Source of the DNA: Mucilaginibacter polytrichastri
GTDB lineage: Bacteria; Bacteroidota; Bacteroidia; Sphingobacteriales; Sphingobacteriaceae
Reading direction: 5' to 3'
Assembly: GCF_001911425.1 (NCBI RefSeq)
Contig: NZ_MPPL01000001.1
Coordinates: forward strand, 2,290,616-2,341,492
Length of the DNA stretch: 50,877 nucleotides
The notes under the pieces were generated by a model. It did not search any database. It worked only from the letters and a program-made list of their open reading frames with translations, and was not told the DNA's origin. This document shows, in pieces, positions 49,006-50,877 of the stretch. How positions within the stretch are numbered: position 1 is the first letter of the stretch; the number at the start of each line of letters is the position of its first letter. Made by a program: the position numbers and the translations under genes.

Positions 49006-50877
49006 TTACACCGCAGGGGTCAACTCTGCTTCCTTAACAACCGGTGTTTTTTTAAACCGATCTTTAATACGCAATCGGATGATGTACATACAGGGTACTA
49101 ATATCAATGTGATAATGGTTGCAAAACCTAAACCAAATATCATAGTCCATGATAATGGCCCCCAAAATGCAACATTATCACCACCAAAATAAATGTGCGG
49201 TTTAAAATTGGTAAACAAGCCTACAAAGTCGATATTGAAACCAACCGCTAGTGGGATTAAGCCCATAATGGCGGCGCTGGCTGTCAGCAACACCGGTGTC
49301 ATCCGGGTACGGGCAGCTTCAACAACGGCATCATGCACATTATGGGTTTCCTCCATCAGCATATCTGTAAACTCTACCAGTAAAATTCCGTTACGTACCA
49401 CCACACCGGCCAGGGCAATAATACCCACACCTGTCATTACGATAGAGAATGTCATGTGGAAGGCACTTAAACCAAGCAACACACCAATAATACTAAAGAA
49501 GATCTCACTCAGAATAATCAGCGTTTTACCTACCGAGTTAAACTGTGCCATCAGGATAATGAGGATCAGCCCGAAAGAGATCATCAATGCTGTACCCAGG
49601 AAGGTAGCTGTTTCAATTTGGTCTTCCTGTGCGCCACCCATTTTATAAGTTACCCCATCAGGAAATTTGAAGCTGCGAAGGGCATTAGTTATGGCCGCAT
49701 TAACTTCTGTTGGGTTATTAGGCTTTATCACGCTCGACCCTAAGGTAAGTACACGTCTCGACTGCTTATGCTTAATATTAGCATAAGTATTGGTATAACG
49801 AATGTCTGTAAAGGCCGAAATAGGCACCTGGCGTATAGCACCACCACTAGCTAAATCACGATAGGTGATTTTCATGTTGCGAAGCAAGTCAATATTATAA
49901 CGCTGATCTTCTTGTGCGCGCACATCGATCTCATAATTATCTTCTTTCGTATTCCTGAAATCAGAAGCTTTGTAGCCATATACCGAAGTGAATAAAGCAC
50001 CAGTGATTTGTTGCGTGGTAATACCTTCGCGATTAGCACGTTCACGGTTAATATCAAATACAATCTCTGGTTTAACATTTTGTACATCGGGCACTAAACC
50101 TTCAATACCTGCAATTTTTTGCTGATCAATAAATTTCTTCATCCGATCGGCCGTTTTTACCAATGTATCCAGGTTATCGCCTGTTATTTCTAAACTGATA
50201 TCCTTTTGCACCGGAGGGCCAGAGTTTTCCTGTGCTACAGAGATCTTTGCCCCCGGCACACCCTGAACTGTTGCACGGATTCTGTTTAATATGGCCTTGG
50301 TATCTTTCCCATTTCGTTTGGCAAATTCAACAAACGCAACAGTGATCTTTCCCTTATTGTAATAAGTTCCCTGATCTTCATCCGTTGGGTCCGTTACACC
50401 TACGGAAACATTCGAGATGATAGATGATACCACATCTTTATCAGGTTCAACAACTTGTGCAACGCGTTTTTCCAATTTACCGATCACTTCATTGGTATAA
50501 TTCTGATCTGTACCAATTGGCATGGTTACATACACATAAGCAAAGTTGGGGTCGCCTGACGGAAATTGCTCTACCTTAAGATTACTCACAATGGTAAACG
50601 CAATACTCACAAAAAATAGTACAATAACACCACCCAGTATCCACCATGGGCTTTTAACCGCTTTCTCCAATATACGTGCGTACCAATTTTGGAAACGTGG
50701 CCAAAGGTTTTTCTGGAAACTATCTATCACTCTTAGCAACACAAAGTGGTTGAGCAGATATAACAGAATGGCGAATACCACAAAGTTACCTACGCCCCTA
50801 TTTATTAAATAACCCAAAACTGCCGCACCTGCCATAAACATTAAGACACGGATTACCTTTTTGTCAAACTTAGGATT
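49006..50877 (-). CDS. RND efflux permease, C-terminal part (partial, 5' end outside window)
   Basis: 623 residues are visible, open across the right edge; the frame reads NPKFDKKVIRVL before the first internal Met. The content matches the second half of AcrB/MexB-like permeases: a membrane helix pair, the large periplasmic loop with GPPVQKDISLEITGDNLDTLV and FDINRERANREGITTQQI, then a run of helices with FSIVMTGVGIIALAGVVVRNGILLVEFTD and TRMTPVLLTASAAIMGLIPLAVG. It should work with a membrane-fusion protein and TolC-type channel, expected upstream outside the window. The substrate (drug or metal) cannot be decided here. Confidence 0.95.
   Translation of the reverse strand, partial: NPKFDKKVIRVLMFMAGAAVLGYLINRGVGNFVVFAILLYLLNHFVLLRVIDSFQKNLWPRFQNWYARILEKAVKSPWWILGGVIVLFFVSIAFTIVSNLKVEQFPSGDPNFAYVYVTMPIGTDQNYTNEVIGKLEKRVAQVVEPDKDVVSSIISNVSVGVTDPTDEDQGTYYNKGKITVAFVEFAKRNGKDTKAILNRIRATVQGVPGAKISVAQENSGPPVQKDISLEITGDNLDTLVKTADRMKKFIDQQKIAGIEGLVPDVQNVKPEIVFDINRERANREGITTQQITGALFTSVYGYKASDFRNTKEDNYEIDVRAQEDQRYNIDLLRNMKITYRDLASGGAIRQVPISAFTDIRYTNTYANIKHKQSRRVLTLGSSVIKPNNPTEVNAAITNALRSFKFPDGVTYKMGGAQEDQIETATFLGTALMISFGLILIILMAQFNSVGKTLIILSEIFFSIIGVLLGLSAFHMTFSIVMTGVGIIALAGVVVRNGILLVEFTDMLMEETHNVHDAVVEAARTRMTPVLLTASAAIMGLIPLAVGFNIDFVGLFTNFKPHIYFGGDNVAFWGPLSWTMIFGLGFATIITLILVPCMYIIRLRIKDRFKKTPVVKEAELTPAV

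Overview
The window looks like chromosomal DNA from a Bacteroidota member, most likely Sphingobacteriaceae and Mucilaginibacter/Pedobacter-like. The reasons are a SusC/SusD pair, 7TM-DISM and SPW-type membrane proteins, S9 peptidases, an OmpA protein with a TSP3 linker, Bacteroidota-type promoters (TTTG, about 20 bases, TAnnTTTG), weak or absent Shine-Dalgarno sites, and an arginine pathway with an N-succinylornithine-type carbamoyltransferase. The genus is inferred. I saw no rRNA, tRNA, CRISPR array or intact insertion sequence.

Layout. (1) 1-5699: a usher-like outer-membrane barrel (minus strand, cut by the window edge) faces three plus-strand genes: a one-module pilin-like subunit, a PapD-like periplasmic chaperone and a three-module subunit. 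Together they resemble a chaperone/usher surface-fibre system in a phylum not normally credited with one. (2) 5709-14608: a minus-strand polysaccharide-utilisation operon of SusC, SusD, a heptaheme cytochrome c and two tandem GH30 enzymes, probably for a beta-1,6-glucan. Diverging from it at 15170 is a membrane sensor in which a 7TM-DISM receptor and a coiled coil are fused to the zinc-ribbon/HTH of an IS1595-type transposase without its DDE domain. It is a strong candidate for an undescribed membrane-bound transcription regulator. (3) 17301-18575: an SPW membrane protein and a WalJ/YycJ-type MBL hydrolase. (4) 18937-31722: arginine biosynthesis. A 41-residue leader peptide with a run of three Arg codons and a downstream hairpin precedes GNAT-argG-argC-argD-argF'-paiB. 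Two minus-strand genes (Na+/H+ antiporter and NDH-2) split this from a second block, alpha/beta hydrolase-argB-proC-aspartate kinase. argH and the deacylase are absent from the window. (5) 31883-50877: a mixed housekeeping and envelope region: two S9 peptidases, phosphoglycerate mutase, an acetate-type transporter, an SRPBCC protein, OmpA, OsmC-metZ, DinB, a SpmA-SpmB fusion, a possibly truncated secreted protein, a second OsmC, MscS, a DUF4126-like protein and the 3' half of an RND efflux permease that runs off the right end.

Intergenic DNA is rich in hairpins. They include a 46-base perfect palindrome between convergent genes, a GC-rich GCGTT...AACGC element, a CCTCCCC/GGGGAGG hairpin just before argF', and interleaved TTGTC/GACAA inverted repeats before the aspartate kinase gene. 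All functional calls rest on reading motifs by eye; no database search was run.
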